A DNA stretch of 55,513 bases from Alphaproteobacteria bacterium (GTDB lineage Bacteria > Pseudomonadota > Alphaproteobacteria > Rhizobiales > JAKIUO01), in the NCBI GenBank assembly GCA_024280475.1, contig JAJRQA010000094.1, positions 1 to 55,513 of the forward strand. The letters run 5' to 3'. A program made the translations under genes and the position numbers. Of this stretch, positions 1 through 9,609 are shown piece after piece (the first letter of the stretch is position 1; the number at the start of each line of letters is the position of its first letter). The notes beneath the pieces are model-generated. The model did not search any database, had not been told where the DNA came from, and saw nothing but the letters and a program-made list of their open reading frames with translations.

Positions 1-75
1 GCTTTCTCCCACCCGCAGCTGGCGCTGGCTAGGGCCAACGCCATCGCGTCTATGGTTCTTTTTGCGCTCGGACAT
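1..75 (-). CDS. rbfA: Ribosome-binding factor A, N-terminal fragment
   Basis: The first 25 codons of RbfA run off the left edge of the window. RbfA is a small KH-fold protein that binds the 30S subunit during late 16S rRNA maturation and cold adaptation. The visible residues are basic and end in a QRQLRVGE stretch, typical of the start of alphaproteobacterial RbfA. It lies 44 bases downstream of infB on the same strand, the usual infB-rbfA order. An AGGGAG-like ribosome site precedes the ATG at 75. The identification rests on this short stretch plus position. Confidence 0.85.
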   Translation of the reverse strand, partial: MSERKKNHRRDGVGPSQRQLRVGES

Positions 76-119
76 AAGAAAACTCCCTTGCACCGGACCT
101 TTAATCAGGTCGCCAGCAG

Positions 120-2726
120 CTAGAGGCTCCGATCAATCATTTCGACGGTGAAGGCCTCGATGACGTCCCCAGGGCGCATGTCCTGATAGTTTTCAAAGGC
201 CATACCACATTCCTGGCCGCCTGCAACTTCCTTGACTTCATCCTTGAAGCGCTTGAGCGTTGACAGCTCGCCTTCGTGGATCACCACATTATCGCGAATG
301 AGGCGCACACCGGCACCGCGTTCCATCTTGCCATCTGTGACGCGACAACCAGCGATTTTACCGACCTTGGTGATATTGAAGATCTCCAGGATTTCCGCAT
401 TACCGATAAAGGTCTCGCGTCTTTCTGGTTTCAAGAGGCCGGACATGGCGGCTTTGACGTCATCAACGAGGTCATAGATCACGGAGTAATAGCGGATCTC
501 GATGCCTTCGGCGGTCGCCAATTCTTTGGCCTGGTTGTTGGCGCGGACATTAAAGCCGACAATAATAGCGTTGGAGGCCGAAGCCAGAGTAATGTCGCTC
601 TCATTGATGCCGCCAACTGCTGAATGAACAATATTGGCGGTCACTTCATCTGTGCCAAGTTTATCAAGAGCACCTTGAATGGCTTCGATAGAGCCTTGCA
701 CATCACCTTTGACAATGATTTTGAATTCCGATTTTTCAGCGTCGTTCAACTGCTCCATCATCTGTTCAAGAGATGTGCGGGCACCAGAGCCAGCACCGAT
801 CATATCGCGGCGTTTGCGTTCGCGATATTCGGTAATTTCACGGGCTCGCTGTTCATTTTCCACGACAGCAAACTGATCGCCGGCATTGGGAGCACTATTG
901 AGGCCGAGCACTTCCACAGGCAGGGATGGGCCAGCTTCAGCGATATGATCGCCTTGATCATTAACAAGGGCGCGAGCGCGGCCCCAGCTTGGACCAGCGA
1001 CAACGATATTGCCAACTTTTAACGTTCCGCGTTGTACCAGCAAGGTGGCAACAGAACCGCGGCCTCGTTCCAGTTGGGCTTCAATAACAAACCCTTCGGC
1101 TTTGCGCTCTGGATTGGCCTTGAGCTCAAGGATTTCTGCCTGGTTCAAGATGGCTTCTAGCAGGCCATCCAGATTGGTTTGTTTGATCGCCGAAACCTCG
1201 ACTTCGAGCACGTCCCCGCCCATGGTTTCAACAACGATCTCGTGTTGCAGCAAGTCGGTGCGGACCCGGTTGGCATCAGCTTCGGGCAGATCGATTTTGT
1301 TGATCGCCACAATGATCGGCACTTCGGCAGCCTTGGCGTGGTTGATCGCTTCAATGGTCTGGGGCATGACGCCATCATTGGCGGCCACCACGAGAACGAC
1401 GATATCGGTTACTTTGGCACCGCGGGCACGCATTTCCGTAAAGGCAGCATGACCTGGAGTATCGATAAAGGTAATTTTGCCTTTATCTCCTTTGTCGACC
1501 TGATAGGCACCAATATGCTGGGTAATGCCGCCTGCTTCACCTGAGACCACATTGGCCTCGCGAATAGCGTCAAGCAGGGATGTTTTACCGTGGTCCACAT
1601 GGCCCATGATGGTTACAACAGGGGCGCGATGCAGCAGATCTTCGAGATCGTCTTCAATGCCAATAAACCCTTCTTCAACATCAGATTCTGAAACCCTTTT
1701 GACCGTATGGCCGAATTCTTCGGCGATCAGTTCAGCGGTATCTGTGTCAATGACATCATTGGCCGCTTGCATCTGTCCTTGTTTCATCAAGAATTTGATG
1801 ACATCCACTGAGCGTTCTGTCATGCGGTTGGCAAGCTCTTGAATGGTGATGGTATCTGGCAGGATCACCTCGCGAGAGATTTTCTCTGCTGGTCCACTTG
1901 ACTGGGCAGCGCGTCGTTGTTTTTGCTGACGGCGCTTCAAGGAGGCAAGCGATCTTTGGCGCCCGCCTTCATCAAGGGCGTTCTGGATGGTCAGTTTGCG
2001 TGAGCGTCCACGATTATCACCTTTAGTTCTGCTTGGCGAAGGTGTTTCGAGTTTTGGACGGCGATCTCGCAGATTGTCTTTGCCTTGAGGCGCGGTTTTT
2101 GCCTTGGTATATTCACCGCGTTTTTCAGCTTGGGCTTCCGCGCTGGCCTGGTCCACTTTTGGTGCTTTTCGGCCAGTTGGTTTTTTAGCGACTACGCTTG
2201 GCTTGGCAGCAGGCTTAGCCTGATCAACTGTCAGCTTGACTGCTTCAATTGTGGCTTGTTTTTCGCGCTCGATCACGTCCAGCTTTTCTTGTTCGGCGCG
2301 CGCAGCATCATCTTCGATTTTTTGTGCTGCTTCCACAACATCGCGTTCTCGCGCCATTTGCAGCGCGCGCGTTCTGGCATCAACTTCGGCATTGGAGAGC
2401 AGCTTGTCAGAAGTGCCGCCTCCCGATGTTTTTTTCGGTCGGGCATTGCTTGCGCCAGCCCTGCTGGTTTTAGCAACAACTGGTTTGGGAGGAGCAACTT
2501 TTTGCGGCGTGCTAACGGGAGCAGCCACAGCCTCTGTTGCTGCGGGAGCTTGCTCGCCAGGGCGTGTAATGATCCGTTTTCTTTTCTTTTTGACGACGAC
2601 CGTTTTCTTGCGTCCTTGCGAAAAGCTCTGCTGCACATGACCCGCATCGACCGTCTTTTGCAATTTCAGGGTCATGGTGCGAGAGCTTTGTATGGTCTTG
2701 CCGTCACTATCTTTATTGTCGCTCAT
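120..2726 (-). CDS. infB: Translation initiation factor IF-2
   Basis: An 868-residue GTPase that brings fMet-tRNA to the 30S subunit and promotes subunit joining. The first ~290 residues are low-complexity and rich in Lys, Ala, Arg and Glu, as in the variable IF-2 N-terminus. An IF2-N domain follows, then the GTPase domain with the P-loop GHVDHGKT at about residue 375, the DTPGH switch II motif and NKID. The C-terminal half carries the usual beta-barrel and fMet-tRNA-binding domains. It is the fourth gene of a rimP-nusA-ylxR-infB-rbfA run; its length is normal for alphaproteobacteria. ylxR ends 90 bases upstream. Confidence 0.98.
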   Translation of the reverse strand: MSDNKDSDGKTIQSSRTMTLKLQKTVDAGHVQQSFSQGRKKTVVVKKKRKRIITRPGEQAPAATEAVAAPVSTPQKVAPPKPVVAKTSRAGASNARPKKTSGGGTSDKLLSNAEVDARTRALQMARERDVVEAAQKIEDDAARAEQEKLDVIEREKQATIEAVKLTVDQAKPAAKPSVVAKKPTGRKAPKVDQASAEAQAEKRGEYTKAKTAPQGKDNLRDRRPKLETPSPSRTKGDNRGRSRKLTIQNALDEGGRQRSLASLKRRQQKQRRAAQSSGPAEKISREVILPDTITIQELANRMTERSVDVIKFLMKQGQMQAANDVIDTDTAELIAEEFGHTVKRVSESDVEEGFIGIEDDLEDLLHRAPVVTIMGHVDHGKTSLLDAIREANVVSGEAGGITQHIGAYQVDKGDKGKITFIDTPGHAAFTEMRARGAKVTDIVVLVVAANDGVMPQTIEAINHAKAAEVPIIVAINKIDLPEADANRVRTDLLQHEIVVETMGGDVLEVEVSAIKQTNLDGLLEAILNQAEILELKANPERKAEGFVIEAQLERGRGSVATLLVQRGTLKVGNIVVAGPSWGRARALVNDQGDHIAEAGPSLPVEVLGLNSAPNAGDQFAVVENEQRAREITEYRERKRRDMIGAGSGARTSLEQMMEQLNDAEKSEFKIIVKGDVQGSIEAIQGALDKLGTDEVTANIVHSAVGGINESDITLASASNAIIVGFNVRANNQAKELATAEGIEIRYYSVIYDLVDDVKAAMSGLLKPERRETFIGNAEILEIFNITKVGKIAGCRVTDGKMERGAGVRLIRDNVVIHEGELSTLKRFKDEVKEVAGGQECGMAFENYQDMRPGDVIEAFTVEMIDRSL

Positions 2727-2816
2727 CCAGTATTAGGCCCGCAGGCCCTCCTTATCAAACATCAAATCAATTCATGACCCGCTCCTGATTGTTGCGTCGA
2801 GCCTCATATTTCAGTT

Positions 2817-3512
2817 TCATAACAGGCTGTTATCTCGATCGATCCCATCCTGTTGGCGCGTATTGAAAGCGCCGCATTTTTTGTGCGCAAACGTAAAGCG
2901 CTTCGCCATCTCACCTCGTTTGAGACCTATGTGTATCACATTAGATCGCCCGAGTGCCAAACTCAATTCATCACCGGTAAACAAAGCACTTAGTATGCCC
3001 GTGATGTTTTTACGATCAGTAGGATCGCCCGTTTCGGGGGTGCCCCTTGATACCGGACCATCTTCATCTTCTCGATCTTGACTGGACGGGCCAAAATACC
3101 TGTCCAGCTTGTCAGATCCGTTGCGCGAGGCCTCCATTGCATGCAAAAGCCACTTTACGTCGCCTTTGGCAAGTGCTCTTTTGATTTTTTCATATCCCGT
3201 TATCACATGACCTGCCTTGTTGGCCAGTGAAAGGGTATGTAGAGCGTCAATTCTTGTCAGCTTTTCTATCATATCAACAAGATTGTCGTTGACGAGTGCT
3301 TTTTCGCGAAATCCACGCGCAAAGCTGTTTTTCTTTATCGCCTCTATAAGGATCGAGCGATCCGCTTTTAGCCAAAGTCCTCGCCCGGGAAGCTTACAAC
3401 GCAGATCCGGTGTGACGTTTTTTTCCGGCGACAAAGCAAAACGCAAAAGCTCCTCAACCGGCAGCTTCTCTCTGGTCAGCGCGCACTGGCGAAGGGGCGA
3501 TGGTTTGTCCAT
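2817..3512 (-). CDS. YlxR-family nucleic-acid-binding protein with L7Ae-like C-terminal domain
   Basis: A 231-residue protein lying between nusA and infB. The N-terminal ~90 residues form a YlxR (DUF448) domain with the family signature R-x-C-x-x-x-R, an LPVEELLRF stretch and a PGRGLWL turn. From about residue 105 a second segment (DALHTLSLANKAGHVITGYEKI) resembles an L7Ae-type RNA-binding fold. That two-domain layout is usual for alphaproteobacterial members, whereas the Gram-positive form is the single YlxR domain. The exact function is unsettled; RNA binding or regulation near NusA is the family view. The last ~60 residues are polar and probably disordered. Confidence 0.88.
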   Translation of the reverse strand: MDKPSPLRQCALTREKLPVEELLRFALSPEKNVTPDLRCKLPGRGLWLKADRSILIEAIKKNSFARGFREKALVNDNLVDMIEKLTRIDALHTLSLANKAGHVITGYEKIKRALAKGDVKWLLHAMEASRNGSDKLDRYFGPSSQDREDEDGPVSRGTPETGDPTDRKNITGILSALFTGDELSLALGRSNVIHIGLKRGEMAKRFTFAHKKCGAFNTRQQDGIDRDNSLL

Positions 3513-3576
3513 TTTGCCTCTGCTGGTCCGTATTTTGGCCTTTGTGCCTATAGTAAGCGCTCCTTGCTAAAAAAAA

Positions 3577-5247
3577 TCAGGTCTTAAAGACGCTGGCTTC
3601 GGTTGGTTCAGCTGGCTTGATGACCGCAGGAACGGTCTCTTCGCTGGCTTCTTCTTCTTCAACAGGCGGGTTGATAATCGCGTCAAAGTCTTCTTGCGTG
3701 ATGATGTCAGCTTTTAGTCTGGCCGTCATGACCATCAGCTCCGCGCCATTTCGATCGATCTTGAAGCCATTGAAAAAACCTTCAAAGTGTTTTCTCTCGC
3801 CGTCAACTTTTTCGTACCAGCCAGTAAGGTCATCTGTGGCGCAATATGCGAAGTCTTTCATGTTGAATACTTCGTTTTCACCAAGCACAATCATCATGGG
3901 CAAGGTCATGCCATCCAGGTCGCGCAATTCCACATTGACCCCCAGCTTCTTGCAGCGTTCCAGCTGATCGACTTCTTGTTGTTGTAAAAAGTCTTTGGCG
4001 CGGCCCTGGATTTCAGCGGCAGTATCTTCGTCAAATCCCTCGATAGCCATGACTTCGGTCGCATCCACATAGGCGACTTCTTCCACCGAGGTAAAACCTT
4101 CTGTGACGAGCAGCTGGGCGATGACCTCATCGACATTGAGGGTCTCCATGAAGCTGTTGGAGCGTTGTTCAAATTCAGCCTGACGGCGCTCTGATTCTTC
4201 TTTCTCGGTGAGGATGTCGATATCCCAGCCGGTCAGCTGCGAGGCCAGACGAACATTTTGGCCGCGACGGCCAATGGCCAGGGACAATTGCTCATCAGGT
4301 ACCACAACTTCGATGCGTGAGACTTCTTCATCAAGCACCACCTTGGCGACCTCTGCAGGGGCCAGGGCATTGACGATAAAGGCGGCGGCATCAGGGGACC
4401 ATTGAATGATATCGATTTTTTCGCCATGCAGCTCATTGACAACCGCTTGCACACGCGATCCGCGCAGGCCCACACAGGCACCAACTGGATCAACAGAGCT
4501 GTCATTGGAGATAACGGCAATCTTGGCGCGAGACCCGGCATCCCTTGCCACTGAGCGGATTTCGACAATGCCGTCATAGATTTCAGGCACTTCTTGCGCG
4601 AACAGTTTGGCCATGAATTCTGGTTTGGTGCGCGATAGAAAAATCTGCGGGCCACGGGCTTCTTGACGCACATCATGGATATAGGCGCGGATGCGGTCGC
4701 GGATCTGGAACATTTCGCGCGGGATACTCTCATTGCGGCGCATAATCGCTTCGGCGCGACCAAGGTCGACAACCACATTGCCATATTCAGCGCGTTTGAC
4801 AACGCCAGAGATCACCTCGCCAATACGGTCCTTATAATCGTGATATTGGCGCTCGCGCTCTGCTTCGCGTACTTTTTGCACGATCACCTGTTTGGCGTTT
4901 TGGGCGGACACGCGGCCATAATCAAACGGCGGTAGCAGATCAATGATCTCGCCACCGATCTCGATATCTTTTTCAAGTTCTTGAGCCTGTTTAAGGGTCA
5001 TTTCTGTATGTTCGTTTTCAACTTCTTCCACCACGGTCATGACGCGGGTGAGTTCTGTTTCCCCGGTTTTGATGTCGATCTTGGCGCGGATATCGTTTTC
5101 GCTGCCATAGCGCGACTTGGCGGCTTTTTGCACGGCTTCTTCCATCGCCTCGATGACGATCATGCGGTCGATGTCCTTTTCACGGGCCACCGCATCGGCA
5201 ATCTGCAGCAATTCAAGTTTATTCGCACTTACACCGGGTTGCGCCAT
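3577..5247 (-). CDS. nusA: Transcription termination/antitermination factor NusA
   Basis: A 556-residue protein that binds RNA polymerase and nascent RNA, affecting pausing, termination and antitermination. In order: an N-terminal polymerase-binding domain (about 1-130), an S1 domain ([19 protein letters not shown]), KH1 and KH2 domains ([14 protein letters not shown] and [19 protein letters not shown]), then a C-terminal helical repeat region ([13 protein letters not shown]). An acidic tail of roughly 100 residues has a central DUF-like part and ends rich in Glu. It follows rimP by 145 bases. The start at 5247 gives the normal N-terminus, with a GGAGAG ribosome site just upstream. Confidence 0.98.
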   Translation of the reverse strand: MAQPGVSANKLELLQIADAVAREKDIDRMIVIEAMEEAVQKAAKSRYGSENDIRAKIDIKTGETELTRVMTVVEEVENEHTEMTLKQAQELEKDIEIGGEIIDLLPPFDYGRVSAQNAKQVIVQKVREAERERQYHDYKDRIGEVISGVVKRAEYGNVVVDLGRAEAIMRRNESIPREMFQIRDRIRAYIHDVRQEARGPQIFLSRTKPEFMAKLFAQEVPEIYDGIVEIRSVARDAGSRAKIAVISNDSSVDPVGACVGLRGSRVQAVVNELHGEKIDIIQWSPDAAAFIVNALAPAEVAKVVLDEEVSRIEVVVPDEQLSLAIGRRGQNVRLASQLTGWDIDILTEKEESERRQAEFEQRSNSFMETLNVDEVIAQLLVTEGFTSVEEVAYVDATEVMAIEGFDEDTAAEIQGRAKDFLQQQEVDQLERCKKLGVNVELRDLDGMTLPMMIVLGENEVFNMKDFAYCATDDLTGWYEKVDGERKHFEGFFNGFKIDRNGAELMVMTARLKADIITQEDFDAIINPPVEEEEASEETVPAVIKPAEPTEASVFKT

Positions 5248-5392
5248 TGTGGCTCTCCATTTTTATGCCCCGTCGCCGAACGGCTATTTGAGGGCGTTAC
5301 TTAAAGCCCCCACCAATATGGCGTGTTTCGAAGGGCTGTTATGAAACTTTTCTTGCGGGTTTGACCAAAAACCGTCGGGTCATGCCTTCAAG

Positions 5393-5980
5393 CTATTCGT
5401 CTTTCAAATCCGTATCGGCACTTTGCGCCGCTTTTCCGGCCATTGCTGCCTTGATCAATTCATCGGTCAACACCAGTTTGGCGTCTTCAATCAGTTGCGG
5501 GGCAAATCCCAGTATCTGATCGGTTTTTTGCTCGCCAACCGGGGCGCGCAACAAAACTTCATTTTCTTCATAGCCTTCAATGATGCCGCGAAAGCGCTTC
5601 TGGCCGTCAATCGGCTGGTTGACTTTAATCTTGGCTTCATAGCCGATCCATTTCTCAAAATCGCTGGGGCGGACCAGCGGACGATCAATGCCGGGCGAAG
5701 AGACTTCCAGGAAATATCGGTCGCTGATCAAATCGTGGGCATCCAGCAATGGGGATAGATCACGGCTGATCTTGGTCAATTGATTGACATCAATATGTCC
5801 ATCAGGGCGCTCTGCCATCACCTGCAGCGTACCGCCATCGCGATTGGAAACCAGCACGCGCACCAGCCGATAGCCAAGGGCTTCAATCACCGGCTCGGCG
5901 AGGGCGGCAATATTACCCGCCACACCCGTTTCGACGACAAAACGGCGTTCTTTTTCGAGATCGGCTTGCTGGCTCGTCAA
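5393..5980 (-). CDS. rimP: Ribosome maturation factor RimP
   Basis: A 195-residue protein needed for 30S assembly. Recognisable features are the N-terminal alpha/beta domain (VIEALGYRLVRV), the central SRDLSPLLDAHDLI segment and the highly conserved YFLEVSSPGIDRPL motif, followed by the SH3-like C-terminal domain (FRGIIEGYEENEVLL). It is the first gene of the rimP-nusA-ylxR-infB-rbfA transcription unit. The acidic C-terminal extension (TDLKDE) is short and not conserved. An AGGAAGAG-type ribosome site lies just before the ATG. Confidence 0.96.
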   Translation of the reverse strand: MTSQQADLEKERRFVVETGVAGNIAALAEPVIEALGYRLVRVLVSNRDGGTLQVMAERPDGHIDVNQLTKISRDLSPLLDAHDLISDRYFLEVSSPGIDRPLVRPSDFEKWIGYEAKIKVNQPIDGQKRFRGIIEGYEENEVLLRAPVGEQKTDQILGFAPQLIEDAKLVLTDELIKAAMAGKAAQSADTDLKDE

Positions 5981-6317
5981 AAGGCTCTTCCTTCAGGTTT
6001 TGTTCACCCTGAAAACGAAAAAAGAGCGGACCTCCCGAGCGCTAGCCCCTGAAGTCCACCCCATCAAAGACATCCGTCTTATTCAGGAATAATCGTGTAT
6101 GTACTCTATATAGGAAAGGGTCGGGGGGATGCAAGGAAGAAGTTTGATTGCCGGGGATTATGGTGAGTGAAGTCCAAAGGGGGGCACCGGCAAGCATGAA
6201 AAATACAGTTCGTTGCACGGTTTGGACGTCACTAGCCTGCCGTGCTTTATCGCTAGAATCTGATGCGACGTATTTAAGCATGGCAGGATTTTTTCTTTCG
6301 TGGTGTTTTATTGTAGA
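5981..6317. other. Intergenic leader region upstream of rimP
   Basis: This 337-base gap holds no convincing gene. A 79-codon open frame on the minus strand has no family resemblance and no good ribosome site, so I do not call it. A minus-strand promoter-like pair near 6107-6134 would give a leader of about 120 bases before rimP. I see no known riboswitch in it. Confidence 0.5.
6107..6134 (-). promoter_or_regulatory. Putative promoter of the rimP-nusA-infB operon
   Basis: On the minus strand a -35-like TTGCAT (6134-6129) is separated by 16 bases from a -10-like TATATA (6112-6107). It points at rimP. Called from sequence resemblance to sigma-70 boxes only. Confidence 0.4.
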
Positions 6318-6494
6318 TTAATCGTCACTTGTATCCCAAGAGCCGCTGTCGCTGTCGCTAGGGGTATCGATTTCGACAGAGCCTTCATCGATACCAATAT
6401 AGATACCTCCCACATCGAGATTCAGCTGCCAGGCGTTGGCACCTGAAATGGACAGAACCGTTATGGCGGCAACTGTTGCAATCATTTTTTTCAT
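6318..6494 (-). CDS. Small secreted acidic protein, 58 residues
   Basis: A short gene with a strong AGGAG ribosome site 6 bases before its ATG. The product starts MKKMIATVAAITVLS and has a classical Sec signal peptide with an ANA cleavage site at about residue 22. The mature peptide is only ~36 residues, with no cysteine or lysine. It has two parts: a hydrophobic, Gly/Ile-rich stretch (LDVGGIYIGIDEG) and an acidic Ser/Asp tail (TPSDSDSGSWDTSDD). I recognise no family. It stands alone between rimP and trmB on the same strand with its own candidate promoter. Signal peptide plus strong ribosome site argue that it is real; function unknown. Confidence 0.72.
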   Translation of the reverse strand: MKKMIATVAAITVLSISGANAWQLNLDVGGIYIGIDEGSVEIDTPSDSDSGSWDTSDD

Positions 6495-6546
6495 ATTTCA
6501 CTCCTGATCAATTTGATATTCTGGTTCGATTATGCGGCACACACAG

Positions 6547-6576
6547 TTAGTAGTGGCGGCTTGTAAAAAGGTTCAA
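6547..6576 (-). promoter_or_regulatory. Putative promoter of the 58-residue secreted protein
   Basis: On the minus strand TTGAAC (6576-6571), an 18-base spacer and TACTAA (6552-6547) form a sigma-70-like pair about 50 bases upstream of the microprotein start. Resemblance only. Confidence 0.33.
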
Positions 6577-6634
6577 ATATAAATGAGGGTCGTGTTTTTT
6601 TAGCGCGATTAGCGCTGACGGGCGCGGACTGGTA

Positions 6635-7333
6635 TTACACTTTGACAAACCGCAAATGCGCTGGCGGACGTCCTTCGCGCAGGGCTTTTTGCCCATAGCG
6701 GGTGGCTGGCCAGTCCTCAGGGCGGGTGCGCCAGTCGTTGGCACATTGAGCAGTCCAGACAAAATCTGTGCGCATCGCCATATGTTTCAGTGTCCAGGCG
6801 ACATAATGGGGAATATCGCTGGCAAAGCGCAGCTCGCATCCCGGTTTTAACACCTTGGCCAGCAGGTCGAGGTTACGTTGATTGATAAAGCGGCGCTTGT
6901 GATGGCGCTTTTTGGGCCAGGGATCAGGGTGCAAAATGAACAGGCGGTCGATGCTTTGGGGCGCGAGGGCTTCCAATATCTCAACGGCATCATCGTCATG
7001 TATGCGCACATTGCTCAAGCTTTGTTCCTCAATCGCCACCAGTAATTTGGCAGTGCCATTGATGAATGGCTCGCAGCCAATAAAACCGGTGTCAGGGTTT
7101 TGTGCGGCCTGCCAGGCCAGATGCTCACCGCCGCCAAAGCCGATCTCCAGCCAGACGTTCGAAGGCTTGGACGCAAATAAATCGCAAGGAACAAGAGTAT
7201 TTTCTTGTTCGGGTATGGACACGCGGAGTTTGGGCAACAGCTCATCGCACAATTTTTGCTTGCGAGGGCTGAGCTTGCCACCCTTGGTGCGGCCATGCAC
7301 ATGACGTCTGCGGGGTGAGTTTTCGTTGGTCAT
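6635..7333 (-). CDS. trmB: tRNA (guanine-N7-)-methyltransferase TrmB
   Basis: Methylates G46 in the variable loop of tRNA using S-adenosylmethionine. The start is set at 7333 (MTNENSPRRRHVHGRTKGG), giving 232 residues; the open frame upstream adds 24 residues without family resemblance. Visible motifs are the basic N-terminal arm, the SAM-binding EIGFGGGEHL at about 63-72, the LFILHPDPWPKKRHHKRRF catalytic/tRNA-binding segment at about 131-149 and a C-terminal TRPEDWPATRYG stretch typical of the family. It follows metK on the same strand, a conserved alphaproteobacterial neighbour, and so sits next to the enzyme that makes its methyl donor. Confidence 0.96.
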   Translation of the reverse strand: MTNENSPRRRHVHGRTKGGKLSPRKQKLCDELLPKLRVSIPEQENTLVPCDLFASKPSNVWLEIGFGGGEHLAWQAAQNPDTGFIGCEPFINGTAKLLVAIEEQSLSNVRIHDDDAVEILEALAPQSIDRLFILHPDPWPKKRHHKRRFINQRNLDLLAKVLKPGCELRFASDIPHYVAWTLKHMAMRTDFVWTAQCANDWRTRPEDWPATRYGQKALREGRPPAHLRFVKV

Positions 7334-7380
7334 AATATCAAGGACAAATTTATCCAGTACGAATGTCCTCGCGGACAGCA

Positions 7381-7398
7381 CTGGGGAGTAGTCCCCAG
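7381..7398 (-). other. Hairpin between metK and trmB
   Basis: A perfect 7-bp stem with a four-base loop (CTGGGGA-loop-TCCCCAG) lies in the 132-base gap between metK and trmB. There is no T-run after it on either strand, so it is not a standard terminator. It may be an RNA processing or stability element. Confidence 0.35.
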
Positions 7399-7465
7399 AC
7401 CCCATTTACACAGTGGGGATGAAAGGGGTTCGCCCTTTTCTGCCCGCCGCACAGGCGACTAATTC

Positions 7466-8635
7466 CTAGCTCATGGCGCTTTTGATAGCTTCGACGAGAT
7501 CGAGTTTTTCCCACGAGAAGCCGCCATCATTATCGGGCTTGCGTCCAAAATGGCCGTATGAGGCGGTGCGCTCATAGATCGGGCGGCGTAGATCCAGCTG
7601 TTTGCGGATGCCGCTGGGGGTCAGGTCCATGACTTCCATTAAAATGCCTGCAAGCTTCTCTTCGCTGATTTTACCGGTGCCGTCAGTGTCGACATAAAGC
7701 GACAAGGGCTTGGCGACGCCGATGGCATAAGAAAGTTGCAGGGTGCAGCGATCGGCAAGACCGGCTCCCACCACATTTTTGGCCAGGTAGCGAGCGGCAT
7801 AAGCGGCGGAGCGATCGACCTTGGAGGGGTCTTTGCCCGAAAAGGCACCGCCACCATGAGGGGCTGCGCCACCATAGGTATCGACGATGATTTTGCGGCC
7901 GGTCAGACCCGCGTCGCCATCAGGTCCACCAATGACGAATTTGCCGGTTGGATTGATATAGAACTCTTCGTCCGGGCACATCCAGCCATCTGGTAGAATA
8001 TCTCGTACGATACCAGCAACCACTTCTTCGACCTGATCACGGGTTGCATCTTCGGTGTGCTGAGTGGAGACAACAATGGATGTGGTACCAACCGGCTTGC
8101 CATCTTCGTAGCGTAGTGTGACCTGACTTTTTGCGTCGGGGCCCAGAATATCCGTTTCACCAGAATGGCGAGCTTTGGCCATATCGTGCAGGATCTGATG
8201 CGCATAGGCGATGGGTGCCGGCATCAGGTCTTGCGTTTCATCACAGGCATATCCAAACATGATGCCCTGATCTCCTGCCCCTTCGTCTTTTTCCTCGCCG
8301 CGCTCAACGCCTTGGCGGATATCGCTGGATTGCTCATGCAGATAAATCTGCACTTCGGCGTTTTTCCAATGAAATCCATCTTGCTCATAGCCGATTTCGC
8401 GCACACAGCGCCGCGCCGCTTCTTCGATGGCGGCATTATCAACAGAGGCCGGGCCAAAGGTTTCACCAGCCAGAATGATCCGGTTTGTGGTGGTCATCGT
8501 TTCACACGCGACTTTGGAAGAGGGTTCAGCTGCCAGAAACAGATCGACAACAGAATCTGATATGCGGTCGCATATTTTATCGGGATGACCTTCTGAAACG
8601 CTTTCACTGGTGAACAGATAGTTTTGTTGGGACAC
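7466..8635 (-). CDS. metK: S-adenosylmethionine synthetase
   Basis: Makes S-adenosylmethionine from methionine and ATP. I place the start at a GTG codon at 8635, preceded by AGGAGA, which gives the expected N-terminus ([19 protein letters not shown]) and 389 residues; the longer frame to 8737 adds 34 unrelated residues. Family motifs include GHPDK near the N-terminus, [12 protein letters not shown], and the phosphate-binding [16 protein letters not shown]. The neighbours xre upstream and trmB downstream are conserved in alphaproteobacteria. I looked upstream for SAM-II or SAM/SAH riboswitch pseudoknots and saw none. Confidence 0.98.
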   Translation of the reverse strand: MSQQNYLFTSESVSEGHPDKICDRISDSVVDLFLAAEPSSKVACETMTTTNRIILAGETFGPASVDNAAIEEAARRCVREIGYEQDGFHWKNAEVQIYLHEQSSDIRQGVERGEEKDEGAGDQGIMFGYACDETQDLMPAPIAYAHQILHDMAKARHSGETDILGPDAKSQVTLRYEDGKPVGTTSIVVSTQHTEDATRDQVEEVVAGIVRDILPDGWMCPDEEFYINPTGKFVIGGPDGDAGLTGRKIIVDTYGGAAPHGGGAFSGKDPSKVDRSAAYAARYLAKNVVGAGLADRCTLQLSYAIGVAKPLSLYVDTDGTGKISEEKLAGILMEVMDLTPSGIRKQLDLRRPIYERTASYGHFGRKPDNDGGFSWEKLDLVEAIKSAMS

Positions 8636-8831
8636 CTGAAATCTCCTGGAATTGCACGGATGAGAATGAATGGTTGAATTGACGCCGTTTGTTGCAGCAC
8701 AAAGGGTGGGGGTCAAGCGCGAAATGGGATTGGGCATAAACTAATATTGCAATCGCACAGTAAGAGGATGAACTTGCGCTCACACTCGTGTCATCCGCAT
8801 CAATGCGAGCTGGCGTGCTTGATGTGTGAAT

Positions 8832-9278
8832 TTATGATTTTGCCTTGCCTGTGTCGCGAGAGGCCATATCTTCGCTCGACAAGGTGCGTACGAGATCAAC
8901 AATGCGCTTGCGCACCTTGGGGTCATGAATGCTGACAAAAGCGCGGATCAATTCAAGACCATCTCTTGTGCTGATGAACTCATAGACGAAATTTTCCATC
9001 TTGGGTTCACTCATGCCGCCCATGCCAGCTGCCTGACCGGCGCTCATTGGAGCATCATCAAAAAAGAACTGCACGGGCACTTCGAGAATTTGCGAAATAT
9101 GATGCAGGCGCGAGGCGCCAATACGGTTGGTGCCTTTTTCATATTTCTGGATTTGCTGAAAAGTCAGCCCCATCTGATCGCCAAGTTTTTCCTGGCTCAT
9201 GGACAAAAGCATACGCCGCAGTCGCACGCGGCTGCCAACATGTATATCGATTGGATTTGGTTTCTTTGCTACAGTCAC
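8832..9278 (-). CDS. XRE-family transcriptional regulator
   Basis: A 148-residue DNA-binding protein. The helix-turn-helix covers about residues 14-70 (VRLRRMLLSMSQEKLGDQMGLTFQQIQKYEKGTNRI is spread across it). A glycine/methionine-rich linker (SAGQAAGMGGMSEP) is followed by a C-terminal helical domain (LIRAFVSIHDPKVRKRIVDLVRTL). Members of this family sit between lnt and metK in many alphaproteobacteria. The targets here are unknown; methionine or SAM-linked control is only a guess from position. There is a GAGGAC ribosome site before the start. Confidence 0.9.
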   Translation of the reverse strand: MTVAKKPNPIDIHVGSRVRLRRMLLSMSQEKLGDQMGLTFQQIQKYEKGTNRIGASRLHHISQILEVPVQFFFDDAPMSAGQAAGMGGMSEPKMENFVYEFISTRDGLELIRAFVSIHDPKVRKRIVDLVRTLSSEDMASRDTGKAKS

Positions 9279-9609
9279 GTTTGTCCTCGAAGCGGGTTAT
9301 TGGGTTAGTTATTGTAAGTTTGATTGCCAGGCAGTTTGCACGGCAGTCCAGAGTTAACGCCCTAACAATGATCGATGAGGTGAAGCGGTGCTGCCCGCTT
9401 GCAACCTTCCTTTTTCACAATCAACAGTGTGTAACCAGCAAATGCAACTTATTTGCGAGTTCTTTTACGGCTCTTTTGGTGTATTGATAGCCATGATTAA
9501 TGGCAAAAGGACCAATGTTAGCCGCCTCTCACAGTGAACTGACACTCATAATGGGCCAGAAGTATTTCAACTGTATAGTGTAAAATATAAAAATACACTC
9601 TGTGGATAT
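9279..9609. other. Intergenic region between lnt and the XRE regulator
   Basis: A 331-base gap with no credible gene. On the minus strand a TACAAT box at 9316-9311 could be the -10 element of the regulator gene, but the matching -35 region is poor. The part near 9540-9600 is AT-rich. I see no repeat, RNA gene or strong terminator. Confidence 0.4.

Noticed and set aside
2085-2777. 230-codon open frame opposite infB
   Set aside because: Low-complexity shadow of the IF-2 N-terminal region, with no family resemblance or ribosome site.
6042-6281. 79-codon minus-strand frame upstream of rimP
   Set aside because: No family match, no ribosome site, and it covers the candidate promoter and leader.
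8636-8831. SAM-responsive riboswitch upstream of metK
   Set aside because: I looked for SAM-II and SAM/SAH pseudoknot cores and found no convincing match; a covariance search would settle it.
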